From Saccharibacillus soli (GTDB taxonomy: Bacteria; Bacillota; Bacilli; Paenibacillales; Paenibacillaceae), in assembly GCA_002189105.1 (NCBI GenBank), contig NIOB01000001.1, positions 124,001-188,000 on the forward strand: DNA of 64,000 nt. Reading direction: 5' to 3'. Positions 42,158 through 51,948 of the stretch are shown in pieces (position 1 is the first letter of the stretch; each line of letters starts with the position of its first letter). Made by a program: the position numbers and the translations under genes. The notes beneath the pieces are model-generated. The model worked only from the letters and a program-made list of their open reading frames with translations. It ran no database searches and was not told where the DNA came from.

Positions 42158-42793
42158 ATGAAAAAAGAACTGTTGTGGGCGGCCTGTGTCTCGGCTGCAC
42201 TGGGAATGGGCGTACTGATGTTAACCGGTGGAAGTGAACCGGAAGGGCTGCCATGGACGCCGTTAAATGAGAAGCTGGAGACGGCACTGGCCGCTCAAGA
42301 AGGAACATTGGAGCAGCACGAAGAGGGGAAGACGGCCAAAGCGGCAGGAACCGTCAAAGAGAAGTCCAAGGCTGACAAGGCAAAAGAGTCGAAACAGCCA
42401 AGCGGCCAAAATCAGGCAGCAGAAGCGGCATCGGGAGCAACACAGGAGACAAGCAATTCGTGTGGCGAAGCCCTGAAGCGGACAGGTTCGACTGGAGAGA
42501 CAGGACAGACATCGGCGGATTACCGCGAAGTCGAATCTGTAGGGATACCGCCGCAAGCGCCTGCTTCACAAACCTCAACAGAGTCTCAGTCGGTAGAGGT
42601 TGGCAAGGTTCATCTGAATACAGCGGATGCCACCCAGTTAATGGAGCTGCCGGGAATCGGCCAGAAAAAAGCTCAGGCAATTCTGGATTATCGGGCGAAG
42701 AATGGGCCGTTTCGAGAGGTGGCTGATCTGGTCAAAGTCAAAGGGATCGGGCCGAAGATGCTGGAGAAGATGCTGCCGGACCTGGCTTTGTAG
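42158..42793 (+). CDS. comEA: competence DNA receptor ComEA
   Basis: A 211-residue membrane-anchored DNA-binding protein for transformation. An N-terminal anchor helix (LLWAACVSAALGMGVLMLTGG) is followed by a long charged, Gln/Lys/Ala-rich linker (~40-130). The C-terminal helix-hairpin-helix pair (VHLNTADATQLMELPGIGQK, DLVKVKGIGPKMLEKMLP) binds double-stranded DNA without sequence preference. GAGGAGGAA upstream fixes the start at 42158. It hands DNA to ComEC, whose gene starts 11 bases downstream. The SLBB-like domain of larger ComEA proteins is replaced by the linker. Confidence 0.94.
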   Translation: MKKELLWAACVSAALGMGVLMLTGGSEPEGLPWTPLNEKLETALAAQEGTLEQHEEGKTAKAAGTVKEKSKADKAKESKQPSGQNQAAEAASGATQETSNSCGEALKRTGSTGETGQTSADYREVESVGIPPQAPASQTSTESQSVEVGKVHLNTADATQLMELPGIGQKKAQAILDYRAKNGPFREVADLVKVKGIGPKMLEKMLPDLAL

Positions 42794-42804
42794 GCGAATC
42801 AGAT

Positions 42805-45594
42805 ATGAAACGAAGACCTTTGGTTGGGTTTACGATCTGTTGGGTGGCCGGGACGGTAATGGCGCATCTGTATAAAGGTTGGAAGATGGCTGCGATTGGC
42901 CTGGGATTCACATTCCTACTGGCAGCGTTAGCCTGGGGAATGAAGTTCTCCACGCGATCTCTGTTGATTCTAGGTGCAGCGCTCTGGCTGTCCGCAGCTT
43001 ACGGAACGTACCGGGACGCGCAGAATGTGACAGTGTTGGCGAAGCTGTTGGAACTGCCTGATTCCGCGGTTGGAGAAGATTATGCAGGGATTCAATTGGA
43101 AGGGGAAATGGCGGGGCCAGCCCGGATCGATGGCGATCTGGCGATGTTCGAGCTGGACGTGCAGCGTGCGGCAGGATCGAAGCTGACTGTCGATGCGAAG
43201 GCGAACTCATCCAAGCCTGTCGAGGAGACAGATTCGGCAGCGAAGTCTTCTGGCAAACGAGCGTCCCAATTGGCTTCGGGCAGCCTTGATTCATCCGGTA
43301 GTCAGCAGCCGGTCAATCCTTCGGACACCTTGTTCACGCTGCCGCGAACGGAGCGGGTCGTCGTTCGAGTGAAGTTGGCCGCCGAAGAAGAACAACAGAT
43401 TGCCGCATCCTGGGGTAGAGGGGATCAATTGAGGGTATCGGGCAACCTGGAGCTGCCCTCGGAAGCGCGCAATTTCGGCGCGTTTGACTACCAGAAGTAT
43501 CTGCATGAGAAGCGAATCCATTGGGTACTCCGCTCGGCAGGAGCCATAAGTGTACAGAAGCTGAGGCCTGCACAGGGCGGCCTGCAATTGCTCAGACGAA
43601 ATGATGAACTGCGGGCCAGTCTTGCGGGCAAGCTGGCGGAGCTTTATCCCGGTATCGGAGCAGGGTACATGCAGGGGCTGCTGCTGGGTCTACAGGACGG
43701 GCTGGACCCGGAAACGTATGTGAATTTTGCAAGGCTGGGAATGACGCATGTGCTGGCGATCTCCGGGATGCACGTTGGCTTGTATGTAGGAGCCGTGCTG
43801 CTTCTGCTGCGCCGCTTGGGGATAACCAAACAGTCTTCGCTGCTTGCTGCTCTATGCTTCGTCCCTCCTTATGTGCTGTTGACCGGTTCCTCGCCTTCGG
43901 CTGTTCGCGCCGGGTTAATGAGCATGATTGCTCTTTATGCCGCAAGGCGGGGCTGGCTCAAGGACGGCCTGCATATCCTGTGTCTGGCAGCGCTGCTGAT
44001 GCTGGTCTGGGACCCGTATTATTTGACATCGATCAGCTTCCAGCTGTCGTTTGCCGTTACGGCAGGCATCATTCTGCTCACCCGGCCGATGCAGCAGATT
44101 CTGGGCTTTCTGCCCCGAGTCTTCGCTGGAGGAGCAGCGATCTCGCTGGTGGCCGATTGGGTGTCTTTTCCGCTGAGTATTTATTACTTCAATCAATATT
44201 CGCTGCTCGGTCTGGCGGCGAATCTGCTGTTGGTGCCGCTGATTAGCTTCGTGTCAATCCCACTGGGCACTGTCTCACTGATTCTGAGCGGCTTCTGGAT
44301 GCAGGGAGCCGAGTGGGCCGCTTATCCGGTGCGGCTCATCAATGCCGCCGTCTTCTGGAGCGCGGACGGCGCAGGCTCAATCCGCTGGATGCGCACGATC
44401 TGGGCGTCACCATCGCCCGTCTGGATCGGATTGTATCTGGCCGCCCTGTGCGGCGGCCTGTTTGCGGCCGTGCGGCTCATGGGGCGGCCGCCGGGGCCGG
44501 CTGCGCCCGGCCCGGCGAGCGGCGACACCGTGCCGCTCGCTTCGCGCGGGTATCCGCGCGCCAGCGGGCCGCAGGCTTCGGCCCGCTCCGCCGGGAACGC
44601 CAGAGCCGCGGCGTTCCCAGCTTTGCGCGGCGGCATCACGGGCCGCCGCAGCTTCAAGCAGCCGCTGCGGGTGGCTGCGGCTGTGCTGGTTCTGGGCGGC
44701 CTGCTGACCGCCGCCTATCTGCCCCGCCCTCATTCGGCGGGGCGGGTGCAGATGCTGGATGTCGGCCAGGGTGACGCCATCCTGATTACGACGCCAACAG
44801 GCAAGCATCTGCTCGTTGACGGGGGAGGCACCGTGACGTTTGAACGTCCAGGACAGGAATGGAGAAGACGTCTTGATCCGTACGAAGTCGGACGGGACGT
44901 ACTGGTTCCGCTGCTCAAGAAGCGCGGCGTACATCGGTTGGATGCGGTTATTCTGACGCATGGAGACCGCGATCATTATGGCGGTCTGGCGGCTGTGTTC
45001 GATGAGATTCCTGTCGAACGGCTGATAATGAACGGCACACGCAGCGGCGGCGAAGACCTGGATCAGCTGTTGAGTCTGGCCTTGAGTCTCCATACGGAGA
45101 TTGATTCACCTCAGGATGGCGACAGCTGGAGCCCTGACTCCCATACGAAGCTGGAATTTTGGAATCCATCGGGGGCATTTGCCGGAAGCGTACCTGAGCT
45201 GGAGGAGCAGAATGAATATTCAGTGGTGTTTCGCATGGAGATGAATGGTCATTCCTTTGTCTTCACCGGCGACATCGGTGAACAGGCAGAGGCACAGATC
45301 ATCAACCGATTGGCATCGCGCAGCGGCGGTGTAGCCCCGGTCGAGGTCTTGAAGGTCGGACACCATGGCAGCAAACACTCGACTTCCGAGGACTGGGTGC
45401 GTCTGCTCTCGCCACAGCTATCGCTGATCTCGGTCGGCGAACACAATACATATGGGCATCCCAATCCGGGCATCATGGATCGCCTGAAGCAGGCAGGCTC
45501 ACAGGTGCTGCGAACCGATCAAAGCGGCGAGATCCAGATCGAAGCTCCTTCAGGGCAGCCGCTTGGCGTACGAACCCGTCTGGATGGGAATTAG
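42805..45594 (+). CDS. comEC: DNA internalisation competence protein ComEC/Rec2
   Basis: A 929-residue polytopic membrane protein that forms the channel for single-stranded DNA during transformation. An N-terminal OB-like domain (DUF4131, ~30-260) leads into the competence membrane domain, with YMQGLLLGLQDGL and FARLGMTHVLAISGMHVGLYVG. The C-terminal metallo-beta-lactamase domain starts near residue 650 with MLDVGQGDAILI and has ILTHGDRDHYGGL and KVGHHGSKHS. Between membrane and nuclease domains, residues ~552-632 are a linker encoded by extremely GC-rich DNA (44460-44720), unlike the rest of the gene. The ATG has only a weak ribosome site and is probably coupled to comEA. Confidence 0.96.
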   Translation: MKRRPLVGFTICWVAGTVMAHLYKGWKMAAIGLGFTFLLAALAWGMKFSTRSLLILGAALWLSAAYGTYRDAQNVTVLAKLLELPDSAVGEDYAGIQLEGEMAGPARIDGDLAMFELDVQRAAGSKLTVDAKANSSKPVEETDSAAKSSGKRASQLASGSLDSSGSQQPVNPSDTLFTLPRTERVVVRVKLAAEEEQQIAASWGRGDQLRVSGNLELPSEARNFGAFDYQKYLHEKRIHWVLRSAGAISVQKLRPAQGGLQLLRRNDELRASLAGKLAELYPGIGAGYMQGLLLGLQDGLDPETYVNFARLGMTHVLAISGMHVGLYVGAVLLLLRRLGITKQSSLLAALCFVPPYVLLTGSSPSAVRAGLMSMIALYAARRGWLKDGLHILCLAALLMLVWDPYYLTSISFQLSFAVTAGIILLTRPMQQILGFLPRVFAGGAAISLVADWVSFPLSIYYFNQYSLLGLAANLLLVPLISFVSIPLGTVSLILSGFWMQGAEWAAYPVRLINAAVFWSADGAGSIRWMRTIWASPSPVWIGLYLAALCGGLFAAVRLMGRPPGPAAPGPASGDTVPLASRGYPRASGPQASARSAGNARAAAFPALRGGITGRRSFKQPLRVAAAVLVLGGLLTAAYLPRPHSAGRVQMLDVGQGDAILITTPTGKHLLVDGGGTVTFERPGQEWRRRLDPYEVGRDVLVPLLKKRGVHRLDAVILTHGDRDHYGGLAAVFDEIPVERLIMNGTRSGGEDLDQLLSLALSLHTEIDSPQDGDSWSPDSHTKLEFWNPSGAFAGSVPELEEQNEYSVVFRMEMNGHSFVFTGDIGEQAEAQIINRLASRSGGVAPVEVLKVGHHGSKHSTSEDWVRLLSPQLSLISVGEHNTYGHPNPGIMDRLKQAGSQVLRTDQSGEIQIEAPSGQPLGVRTRLDGN

Positions 45595-45649
45595 AAGAAG
45601 CCTATCATCAAGTGCTGAAAAATGGACAAGAATAGGGCAAGAAGAGGAG

Positions 45650-45692
45650 AAAAGCTGTTTTTGCTCAAAACGTGAGCAGAAAGAGCTTTTTT
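45650..45692 (+). terminator. terminator after comEC
   Basis: AAAAGCT and AGCTTTT flank an inner GCTC/GAGC stem, then T continues. The 359-base gap 45595-45953 otherwise holds the ECF promoter and no gene. Confidence 0.7.
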
Positions 45693-45898
45693 CGTTTTAT
45701 GAAAAGTAAGGAAGGAACAGAGGCAGCGGGTGCCGAAGTCTGCAAGCAGGCCACAGATGACGGACAAAACCGTTTCTGGTAGACTGGTTGGAGATATGCC
45801 TTCTACGGAGGATCGCCGCACCCCGTAAGGCTTTTTCAATATGCAAATGTCTTCAACCTAATTTGAAACAACTTTTTTTGAAAAAACAGAAAAAGAAC

Positions 45899-45924
45899 GC
45901 AACCTTTCGGAGAGTCCGCTCGTC
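45899..45924 (+). promoter_or_regulatory. ECF-type promoter of the sigma factor gene (autoregulation)
   Basis: GCAACC (45899-45904) and CGTC (45921-45924) are separated by exactly 16 bases. This is the AAC/CGTC pattern of extracytoplasmic-function sigma promoters (SigM/SigV/SigW class) and lies about 30 bases before the sigma gene. Confidence 0.75.
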
Positions 45925-45953
45925 TGAAAGGGTGCAAGAGAGGGGGACCCTCA

Positions 45954-46499
45954 GTGGTCGAGCAGGAACTCATTAGAGCCGCTCAAACGGGCGATCGCGA
46001 CGCTCTTATCACCCTATTGCGAGAGATTGAACCGGCTGTCTACAAGACCGCTTATTATACGCTGAAGAACGAACAGGACGCGATGGATGCTGCGCAGGAA
46101 GCGCTCATCCGCATCTACACCAAGATCGGGTCTTATGAAGAGAAAGCGCAGTTCAAGACCTGGGTGCAGCGAATCGTGACCAACATTTGTATCGACAAAT
46201 TCAGACGTGCCAAACCGACGGTGTCCATCGAAGAACATGAGATGGTGTTTGAAGATCGTATCAGTGTGGAAGGCGAGGTGATGCGGTCGTACACCCGTGA
46301 GGATATTGACCGGGCCATCAACCTGCTGCCGGAGCATCATCGAACCGTCGTCATTTTGCGTTATGTTCAGGACTTGTCCTATAACGAGATCGCAGACGTT
46401 CTGGAGCTGCCGCTGAATACGGTCAAATCCTATTTGTTCCGAGCGAGAGGACAGCTGCAGCAGCTGCTTAAAGATTATCAGAAAGGAGGTGCGCTGTAG
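45954..46499 (+). CDS. ECF RNA polymerase sigma factor, SigW-like
   Basis: A 181-residue ECF sigma factor. Region 2 reads AYYTLKNEQDAMDAAQEALIRIY, with FKTWVQRIVTNICIDKFRR in the -10 recognition segment. Region 4 is LPEHHRTVVILRYVQDLSYNEIADVL then PLNTVKSYLFRAR. The start is GTG at 45954 with AGAGGGGGA upstream. It probably answers envelope stress. The anti-sigma gene begins on the base after its stop codon, and an ECF promoter precedes it, so it likely activates its own operon. Confidence 0.94.
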   Translation: MVEQELIRAAQTGDRDALITLLREIEPAVYKTAYYTLKNEQDAMDAAQEALIRIYTKIGSYEEKAQFKTWVQRIVTNICIDKFRRAKPTVSIEEHEMVFEDRISVEGEVMRSYTREDIDRAINLLPEHHRTVVILRYVQDLSYNEIADVLELPLNTVKSYLFRARGQLQQLLKDYQKGGAL

Positions 46500-47912
46500 A
46501 TGAAACGCGAAGAAGCGTTGGAATATATGAACCGTTACCTGGATCATGATCTGAACGAAGAAGAAACGGAGACGCTGTTTCGCCATCTCGGCGAGTCTCC
46601 GGATGCACAAGCGGATTTTGACTTTTTACAAGGCTTATCCGATCAGCTTGAATCACTGCCGGATGTAAAGCCCCCTGTAAGTCTGGTGGATTCGATCCTG
46701 CCACGTCTGGACGAGATCGACCGTGCTACACCCTTAACGCGTCAAGAATCGGAACAACCTGTAGTTATGCTGCCCGGCAAGCAGACCCCACCACGCCGCA
46801 AAGCTGCTGCTTTTTGGCGATCGACCTTAGGTAGAGCGGTTGGTGGCACAGCGGTTGCTGCCGCCGTACTTGGAATCTTTGTGGCGACCTACAAGCCGCA
46901 GGAGATGCCAAATGCGGAAGTGACTTCGTCATCGGCGGTATCCAATGCGACCGATGATACGCTGGTATCCGATGGAGCGGCGTCGAAGAAGGCTCCGGAT
47001 CTGACCGATCCAAGTACCGAGGTTAAGGAGCTTCAGCCAAAAGGCGGAAGCGTGCCTGAAGACAACAGCACACAACCTCAGGAGAGCACAGAGTCGCAGA
47101 AGACGAATTCCGGGGAAATCCAAGGCCAGAAGATCGAAGATCAAGCATCCAGCCAGGATGAGGGACAAAGCAGCAGTACGGCAGTGCCGGCTTCCCCGAA
47201 CTCCTCTGCTGGGGGAACGGTAGAATCGAACCCGGGTTCCGACAATACCCGTTCTTCCGATTCCAGCAGTACGGCCGATCAAGCGAAACCGGATAATCAG
47301 GAATCGAAGAAAGCCACCCATGACAACGATAATTCGGCATCTGATTCCAGTACCAGCAAGCAAGATGGAACCCGTTCGGAGAAGACTCCGACCAACGATC
47401 CCAAATCGAATACGAAGACTCCGCCGAAAACGAACAAAAACGCCGCTCCTCCAGCGCAGGCACCTACTCCGCCAAGTTCCAATACGCCAACGGATACGGA
47501 AATGTCCAAGTCGAACGAGGGCATCCATTCCTTTAGTGTCAGCGACCAAGCGGGGGCAGAGGATACCAAAGCTGGTTCTACTGAGTCGGGCAAGGTAGAA
47601 TCCAAAGACCAGGCAGCCGATGAAGATGCGCAGTTGGATGCCGATTCGCGGGGTTACAGCCTGATGGCTGCACCGACAGAATGGACTTCACCGGATCAGA
47701 CTTATCTGGTTACCTATTCACCCGGTATGTTGACCTTGTTCAAGGGCGACCGTTCGCAGGAATTGAGCACGCTGAAGATCGAGGGCGAAGCGACAAATGG
47801 GGTGTGGTCGGAAGATGGCAAGACCTTCACTTATGATCTGGTAAAGTCGGATGGAACAACTGTATCGCAGATCTGGAAGATTGAAGAGACCACGCTGAAG
47901 TCAGGCAAATGA
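46500..47912 (+). CDS. membrane anti-sigma factor
   Basis: A 470-residue single-pass protein. The N-terminal ~60 residues (EEALEYMNRYLDHDLNEEE, TLFRHLGESPDAQADFDFLQ) resemble the anti-sigma helical fold of zf-HC2 proteins but contain no cysteine, so the zinc site is missing. A helix at ~112-130 (AVGGTAVAAAVLGIFVAT) crosses the membrane. Residues ~140-400 are extremely Ser/Thr/Gln/Asp/Pro-rich and probably disordered. The outer C-terminus (~405-470) is compact with WTSPDQTYLVTYSPG. It should hold the ECF factor until an envelope signal triggers release, by analogy with RsiW-type proteins. Confidence 0.85.
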   Translation: MKREEALEYMNRYLDHDLNEEETETLFRHLGESPDAQADFDFLQGLSDQLESLPDVKPPVSLVDSILPRLDEIDRATPLTRQESEQPVVMLPGKQTPPRRKAAAFWRSTLGRAVGGTAVAAAVLGIFVATYKPQEMPNAEVTSSSAVSNATDDTLVSDGAASKKAPDLTDPSTEVKELQPKGGSVPEDNSTQPQESTESQKTNSGEIQGQKIEDQASSQDEGQSSSTAVPASPNSSAGGTVESNPGSDNTRSSDSSSTADQAKPDNQESKKATHDNDNSASDSSTSKQDGTRSEKTPTNDPKSNTKTPPKTNKNAAPPAQAPTPPSSNTPTDTEMSKSNEGIHSFSVSDQAGAEDTKAGSTESGKVESKDQAADEDAQLDADSRGYSLMAAPTEWTSPDQTYLVTYSPGMLTLFKGDRSQELSTLKIEGEATNGVWSEDGKTFTYDLVKSDGTTVSQIWKIEETTLKSGK

Positions 47913-48187
47913 AAAATCAGGCAACTAAAAGATAAGAGCTGTTTCATCCAGGGCCGCAGGCCGCTTGAAATGTCCGTAGACCCGGCATTTGGAGCGTCGC
48001 TGCGGTCTTTTTATTGCAAAAGAAGAAGCCGGATAGCGCGTAATCCATCGGATGGGATGCGTTTTTGGACATGATCCGGTACAATGGATGCAGCGGAGTT
48101 GGGGCACGCGTGTACCCATTCCATCTAGGAGTCGGTAGGCAAAAGTAGGGAAAGCAGCTGCCGGTGCAGCGGAAAGAGGTTACCAGC

Positions 48188-49207
48188 ATGGAATTGAAAG
48201 AAGCGGTCAAGCAGATCCGGGCGGGCAAAGTGTCTCCGCTGTATTTGTGTTACGGTACCGAAAAATACAGAATCAAGGAATTTGTAGCCATGCTCGAAAC
48301 CGAGCTGATCGAAGAAGACCAGCGTGCCTTCGCTGTAGCGCATTATGATCTGGCGGAGACGCCAGTCGAAGTCGTCGTCGAAGAAGCGGAGACGGCTCCG
48401 TTCCTGGTTGAACGCAAGCTGGTCATCGTGCGAGACAGCAGCTTGTTTACAGCCGGCAAGGAATCCACAAAGGTAGAGCATCGCGTGGAGAAGCTGTTGG
48501 AATACCTGGGCAATCCTGCGGATTATACCGTACTTGTGTTTCTCGCCTATGCGGAGAAGCTGGATGAGCGCAAGAAAGTTGTCAAATCGTTCAAAGCGGC
48601 TGCTCCCGTCATTGCTTTTGCGCCAATGGGAGAAAATGAGTTGGCAAGCTGGGTGACCAAACGTTTTCAAAAACATTCTGTCTCCATTGGTTCGGATGGG
48701 GTAGAGCTGCTGCTGAAGCGCGCAGGCACCTCGCTGGGCACGTTGTCCGCAGAGATTGAGAAGCTGTCGCTGTTTGCAGGAGAGGGAGGTTCCGTGCAGG
48801 CAGGTGATGTGGAGAAGCTGGTGGCGATCGGTACGGAGCAGAGCGTATTCGTACTGGTGGAACATATTGCGAACCTCAAGCTCCAGCAGGCAATGGGCGT
48901 ATTCTATGATCTGCTGAAACAGCGTGAGGAACCGATTAAGCTGCTGTCGCTGATCGCGCGTCAGTTCCGCATCATGCTCCAGGTCAAAGAGATGTCGGGA
49001 CAGAATTATTCACAGCAGCAGATGGCCGGACAGCTTGGTCTGCATCCCTATGCCGTCAAGATCGCAGCCGAACAGGCCAAGCGGTTTGATATGGCGAAGC
49101 TGCGGCATATTTTGGCGTCCGTGGCCAAGCTGGATCATGAGATCAAGACGGGCGCGGTAGACAAGGTATTTGGATTGGAAATGTTTTTGCTGCGCCTGGG
49201 TGCCTGA
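48188..49207 (+). CDS. holA: DNA polymerase III delta subunit
   Basis: A 339-residue clamp-loader subunit. The N-terminus MELKEAVKQIRAGKVSPLYLCYGTE is the usual HolA opening, and the C-terminal segment LLSLIARQFRIMLQVKEMS is its collar domain. It opens the beta clamp during replication. AAAGAGG selects the ATG at 48188, not the earlier frame opening at 48164. The place before rpsT matches B. subtilis. The gap 47913-48187 before it shows no convincing gene. Confidence 0.95.
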   Translation: MELKEAVKQIRAGKVSPLYLCYGTEKYRIKEFVAMLETELIEEDQRAFAVAHYDLAETPVEVVVEEAETAPFLVERKLVIVRDSSLFTAGKESTKVEHRVEKLLEYLGNPADYTVLVFLAYAEKLDERKKVVKSFKAAAPVIAFAPMGENELASWVTKRFQKHSVSIGSDGVELLLKRAGTSLGTLSAEIEKLSLFAGEGGSVQAGDVEKLVAIGTEQSVFVLVEHIANLKLQQAMGVFYDLLKQREEPIKLLSLIARQFRIMLQVKEMSGQNYSQQQMAGQLGLHPYAVKIAAEQAKRFDMAKLRHILASVAKLDHEIKTGAVDKVFGLEMFLLRLGA

Positions 49208-49363
49208 AATATTCAGCAGGCCATACAGAGCAGTGAGCTGCGATGGAGTATAGTCGCAAAATAGGACAAAAAGACGAGGCGGAGGCTCGCAGCGTGCAGT
49301 TTCCGTCTCGTTTGGTGCTGCCTGCATTTGTATGACGGCTGCTTCTGAACAAGCTGCATACTT

Positions 49364-49398
49364 AAAAACCCCGTATCCATAAGGATCACGGGGTTTCA
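49364..49398 (-). terminator. terminator of rpsT
   Basis: On the minus strand AAACCCCGTGATCC pairs with GGATACGGGGTTT (one bulge), followed by TT. It also lies after holA on the plus strand. Confidence 0.8.
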
Positions 49399-49440
49399 TA
49401 AGCTTGTTATATCGGGTCATATCGCAAAAGGGCGAGTTCC

Positions 49441-49716
49441 TTAAGCTTGTTCAGCTTTCAGAGCGTTCGCTTTTTTAGCGAGACGGGATTTTTTGCGCGC
49501 TGCCGCGTTCTTGTGGATCAGACCTTTAGTTACGGCTTTATCCAGCTTCTGCGAAGCGTTCTTTACTGCAGTTTGTGCAGTTTCCACGTCGTTGCTTTCC
49601 AGCGCTGTCGTTGCAGTTTTCACTGCGCTACGAAGTGCGGATTTTTGCGAAGCGTTAAGCGCACGGCGCTTCTCGTTCGTTTTCACGCGTTTGATGGCGG
49701 ATTTGATATTAGGCAT
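49441..49716 (-). CDS. rpsT: 30S ribosomal protein S20
   Basis: A 91-residue basic helical protein of the small ribosomal subunit. [20 protein letters not shown] and the C-terminal [16 protein letters not shown] are standard S20. On the minus strand GGAGGTG lies too near the first ATG (49725); the ATG at 49716, which gives the usual MPNIKS start, is correctly spaced. In B. subtilis gpr and spoIIP follow beyond it; here lepA comes next. Confidence 0.97.
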   Translation of the reverse strand: MPNIKSAIKRVKTNEKRRALNASQKSALRSAVKTATTALESNDVETAQTAVKNASQKLDKAVTKGLIHKNAAARKKSRLAKKANALKAEQA

Positions 49717-49857
49717 TGCATTCACCTCCTGTAAAGCATATACGAAACATCGAAAGTTTCACAACTTAAAGTATCTTAGCATGACAGCGGGGAAAAAGCA
49801 ACCTTCAAAAACAATACTTCGATGATTTTAGATTTTGTTTTTCGGTAAACGACGGGA

Positions 49858-49886
49858 TTGCTGGGACTTGACCCAACTGCTATAAT
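49858..49886 (+). promoter_or_regulatory. promoter of lepA
   Basis: TTGCTG (49858-49863) and TATAAT (49881-49886) with 17-base spacing, 42 bases before the lepA start. Confidence 0.7.
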
Positions 49887-49927
49887 GAATGGATTGATTA
49901 CGCTTAGAATTGGGGCGGAGGTAAGGA

Positions 49928-51742
49928 ATGACAGACATTGCAGCAAGACAGAAGAAAATAAGGAACTTTTCCATCATAGCGCATATTGACCACGGCAAAT
50001 CAACGCTTGCCGACCGGATTCTGGAATATACGGGAGCGCTCACTTCGCGTGAAATGCAGGAGCAGGTGCTTGACCAAATGGAGCTGGAACGCGAACGCGG
50101 GATCACCATCAAGCTCCAGGCTGTCCGTCTGACGTACAAAGCCGATGACGGCGAAGAATATCTGCTGAATCTGATCGATACGCCTGGACACGTCGATTTC
50201 ACTTATGAAGTCTCGCGTTCCCTGGCGGCATGTGAAGGCGCTCTGCTGGTTGTGGACGCTGCGCAGGGGATCGAAGCCCAGACGCTGGCGAACGTCTACC
50301 TGGCACTGGATAACAATCTGGAGATTCTGCCGGTCATCAACAAGATTGACCTGCCAAGCGCAGAACCGGAGCGTGTGAAGCAGGAAGTCGAGGACGTTAT
50401 CGGTCTCGACGCCAGCGATGCGGTTCTGGCTTCGGCCAAAGCGGGCATCGGCATCAAGGAGATTCTGGAGCAGGTCGTTCAGAAAGTTCCGGCGCCAACC
50501 GGCGAACCGGAAAATCCGCTGAAAGCGCTGATCTTCGACTCGCACTATGACCCATACAAGGGCGTTATCGTCTACATCCGCGTTGTCGATGGCAAGATCA
50601 AAGCCGGCTCCAAGATCAAGATGATGGCGACAGACAAGACCTTTGAAGTTATCGAAGTGGGCGCCTTTATGCCGCGCATGACGATTGTGGACGAACTGAA
50701 TGTCGGTGATGTTGGTTTCGTTGTAGCCGGGATCAAAAATGTCGGCGATACGCGTGTCGGCGATACGATTACGGACGCCAAGAATCCAACGTTGGAACCG
50801 ATGCCGGGCTACCGGAAGATCAACCCGATGGTGTTCTGCGGTCTGTATCCGATTGAATCTTCGGATTATAACGATCTGCGTGAAGCCCTGGAGAAGCTGC
50901 AATTAAACGATGCTTCCCTGACTTTTGAACCGGAGACTTCCAGCGCTCTGGGCTTTGGTTTCCGCTGTGGATTCCTCGGCCTGCTGCACATGGACGTTAT
51001 TCAGGAGCGGATCGAGCGCGAGTTCGGCATTGATCTGATTACGACTGCGCCAAGCGTAATCTACAAGATCGGTCTGACCGACGGTTCGGTCATCCAGATC
51101 GATAACCCGTCGCACTACCCGGAAGTGGGTCGTATCGACTACGTGGAAGAACCTTATGTCAAGGCGTCGGTCATCGTGCCGAACGACTTTGTTGGAACGG
51201 TTATGGAACTGTGCCAGAATAAGCGCGGCGAGTTCGTGAACATGGAATATCTGGATACAACCCGCGTCACCCTGACCTACCAGATCCCGCTGTCGGAGAT
51301 TGTTTATGACTTCTTCGATCAATTGAAGTCGGGTACCAAGGGTTATGCCTCGTTTGACTACGAGATCTCGGGCTACCGGAAGTCCAATCTGGTTAAGATG
51401 GACATTCTGCTGAACGGCGAACAGGTCGATGCCCTGTCGTTCATCGTGCACAAAGACCGCGGTTATCAGCGCGGCCGAATCATCTGCGAGAAGCTGCGTG
51501 AGCTGATTCCGCGTCAGATGTTTGAAGTGCCGATTCAAGCGTCCATTGGGACGAAGGTAGTAGCGCGTGAGACCGTTAAAGCCATGCGTAAAAACGTCCT
51601 GGCCAAGTGTTACGGCGGCGACATCTCGCGTAAACGGAAGCTGCTGGAGAAGCAGAAAGAGGGTAAAAAGCGGATGAAGCAGGTCGGTAACGTCGAAGTG
51701 CCGCAGGAAGCGTTTATGGCGGTGTTGAGGTTGGACGAGTAG
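49928..51742 (+). CDS. lepA: elongation factor 4 (LepA GTPase)
   Basis: A 604-residue translational GTPase. The G1 motif is [10 protein letters not shown]3 is DTPGHVDF, G4 is NKIDLPSA, and the LepA-specific C-terminal domain begins after the EF-G-like domains with [17 protein letters not shown] and ends [20 protein letters not shown]. It acts on stalled or mistranslocated ribosomes. GGGGCGGAGGTAAGG precedes the ATG. The length and sequence are fully normal. Confidence 0.98.
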   Translation: MTDIAARQKKIRNFSIIAHIDHGKSTLADRILEYTGALTSREMQEQVLDQMELERERGITIKLQAVRLTYKADDGEEYLLNLIDTPGHVDFTYEVSRSLAACEGALLVVDAAQGIEAQTLANVYLALDNNLEILPVINKIDLPSAEPERVKQEVEDVIGLDASDAVLASAKAGIGIKEILEQVVQKVPAPTGEPENPLKALIFDSHYDPYKGVIVYIRVVDGKIKAGSKIKMMATDKTFEVIEVGAFMPRMTIVDELNVGDVGFVVAGIKNVGDTRVGDTITDAKNPTLEPMPGYRKINPMVFCGLYPIESSDYNDLREALEKLQLNDASLTFEPETSSALGFGFRCGFLGLLHMDVIQERIEREFGIDLITTAPSVIYKIGLTDGSVIQIDNPSHYPEVGRIDYVEEPYVKASVIVPNDFVGTVMELCQNKRGEFVNMEYLDTTRVTLTYQIPLSEIVYDFFDQLKSGTKGYASFDYEISGYRKSNLVKMDILLNGEQVDALSFIVHKDRGYQRGRIICEKLRELIPRQMFEVPIQASIGTKVVARETVKAMRKNVLAKCYGGDISRKRKLLEKQKEGKKRMKQVGNVEVPQEAFMAVLRLDE

Positions 51743-51793
51743 GCTTCTCGTCTGGCTGGGTATGCTCGTCTGCGGGGGTGTGTGCCTCGGGCG

Positions 51794-51916
51794 GGGGAAA
51801 ACGCGTTTGGACGTCACCGCCGTTGGAATCGGGGAATTTCATTGGAAGTGTCTAGTGGTGGATTCCCCGATTTCCAAATGCGGCCGCTCCGCTTTCCGTC
51901 TCAAACGCGTTTCCCC
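51794..51916. repeat. long nested imperfect inverted repeat after lepA
   Basis: GGGGAAAACGCGTTTGGACG (51794-51813) is nearly complementary to CGTCTCAAACGCGTTTCCCC (51897-51916). Inside it, TTGGAATCGGGGAAT (51823-51837) matches ATTCCCCGATTTCCAA (51862-51877) with one extra base. The whole can form a 123-base hairpin. It has no T-run and no open frame of note. It lies in the 487-base gap 51743-52229. Confidence 0.7.
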
Positions 51917-51948
51917 TGGGCAGCGGGCACGCACGCATACGAAATGCC

